Source: Eubacteriales Family XIII. Incertae Sedis bacterium (GTDB lineage Bacteria > Bacillota_A > Clostridia > Peptostreptococcales > Anaerovoracaceae). From it: a DNA stretch of 5,279 nt. The translations under genes were made by a program, and so were the position numbers. Positions 5,229 through 5,279 of the stretch are shown piece by piece. The stretch spans positions 1-5,279 of the forward strand of contig JAITLA010000092.1 in assembly GCA_031278145.1 (NCBI GenBank). Direction: 5' to 3'. Each line of letters begins with the position of its first letter. The stretch's first letter is position 1. Under the pieces are notes generated by a model. It had not been told where the DNA came from, made no database searches, and saw only the letters and a program-made list of their open reading frames with translations.

Positions 5229-5279
5229 TCAACGATATTTGTCCATTGTGGCTTTGTTGATCTCAAGGGGCACGGACGC
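5229..5279 (-). CDS. C-terminal end of an unidentified gene (runs off right edge)
   Basis: Sixteen codons plus TGA, reading ASVPLEINKATMDKYR, remain open to the window edge. The stop falls 4 nt before a strong minus-strand terminator, the expected position for the end of a gene in the same orientation as all the others. The fragment is too short to assign a family and no function is proposed. Another frame could in principle be the coding one, but the stop-terminator spacing favours this choice. Confidence 0.45.
   Translation of the reverse strand, partial: ASVPLEINKATMDKYR

Overview
The window comes from a GC-rich bacterium. Every supported gene lies on the minus strand, so transcription runs from high to low coordinates. 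Each complete gene has a strong AGGAGG-type Shine-Dalgarno sequence 7-9 nt before its ATG. The left-edge gene is a CoA-acylating (non-acid-forming) aldehyde dehydrogenase, an enzyme type typical of fermenting anaerobes. Together with an APC permease and a class III transaminase, this suggests an amino-acid-fermenting anaerobe of the Clostridia or Synergistota kind. That placement is inference from gene content, and nothing here fixes the taxon.

Layout in transcription order. (1) 5229-5279: the last codons of an unidentified upstream gene, closed by a GC-rich intrinsic terminator (5191-5224). (2) 3487-5085: a complete YtcJ/Amidohydro_3-type metal-dependent amidohydrolase. (3) 3098-3486: a 389-nt non-coding stretch. 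It holds candidate termination hairpins for the amidohydrolase and then an unusually structured leader for the permease, with an 8-residue leader ORF behind a near-perfect Shine-Dalgarno and two long-range inverted repeats that cross one another. (4) 1646-3097: a 12-TM APC-family amino acid/amine permease. (5) 1446-1645: a 200-nt gap packed with hairpins, including a 14-bp perfect inverted repeat enclosing a second 9-bp stem. (6) 237-1445: an ArgD-like class III aminotransferase. (7) 1-215: the N-terminal 71 residues of a SucD/AdhE-type acylating aldehyde dehydrogenase, 21 nt downstream of the aminotransferase.

Working model (inference): the permease imports an amino compound, the transaminase turns its terminal amine into an aldehyde, and the acylating dehydrogenase makes the acyl-CoA, saving a thioester for energy conservation. 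The amidohydrolase could release the amine from an N-acylated precursor, but it appears to be a separate transcription unit. The substrate cannot be read from the sequence; GABA, beta-alanine, 5-aminovalerate, taurine and an ornithine-like compound are all possible. The most interesting feature is the permease leader, whose arrangement resembles a ribosome-controlled switch that has not been identified with any known riboswitch class here.
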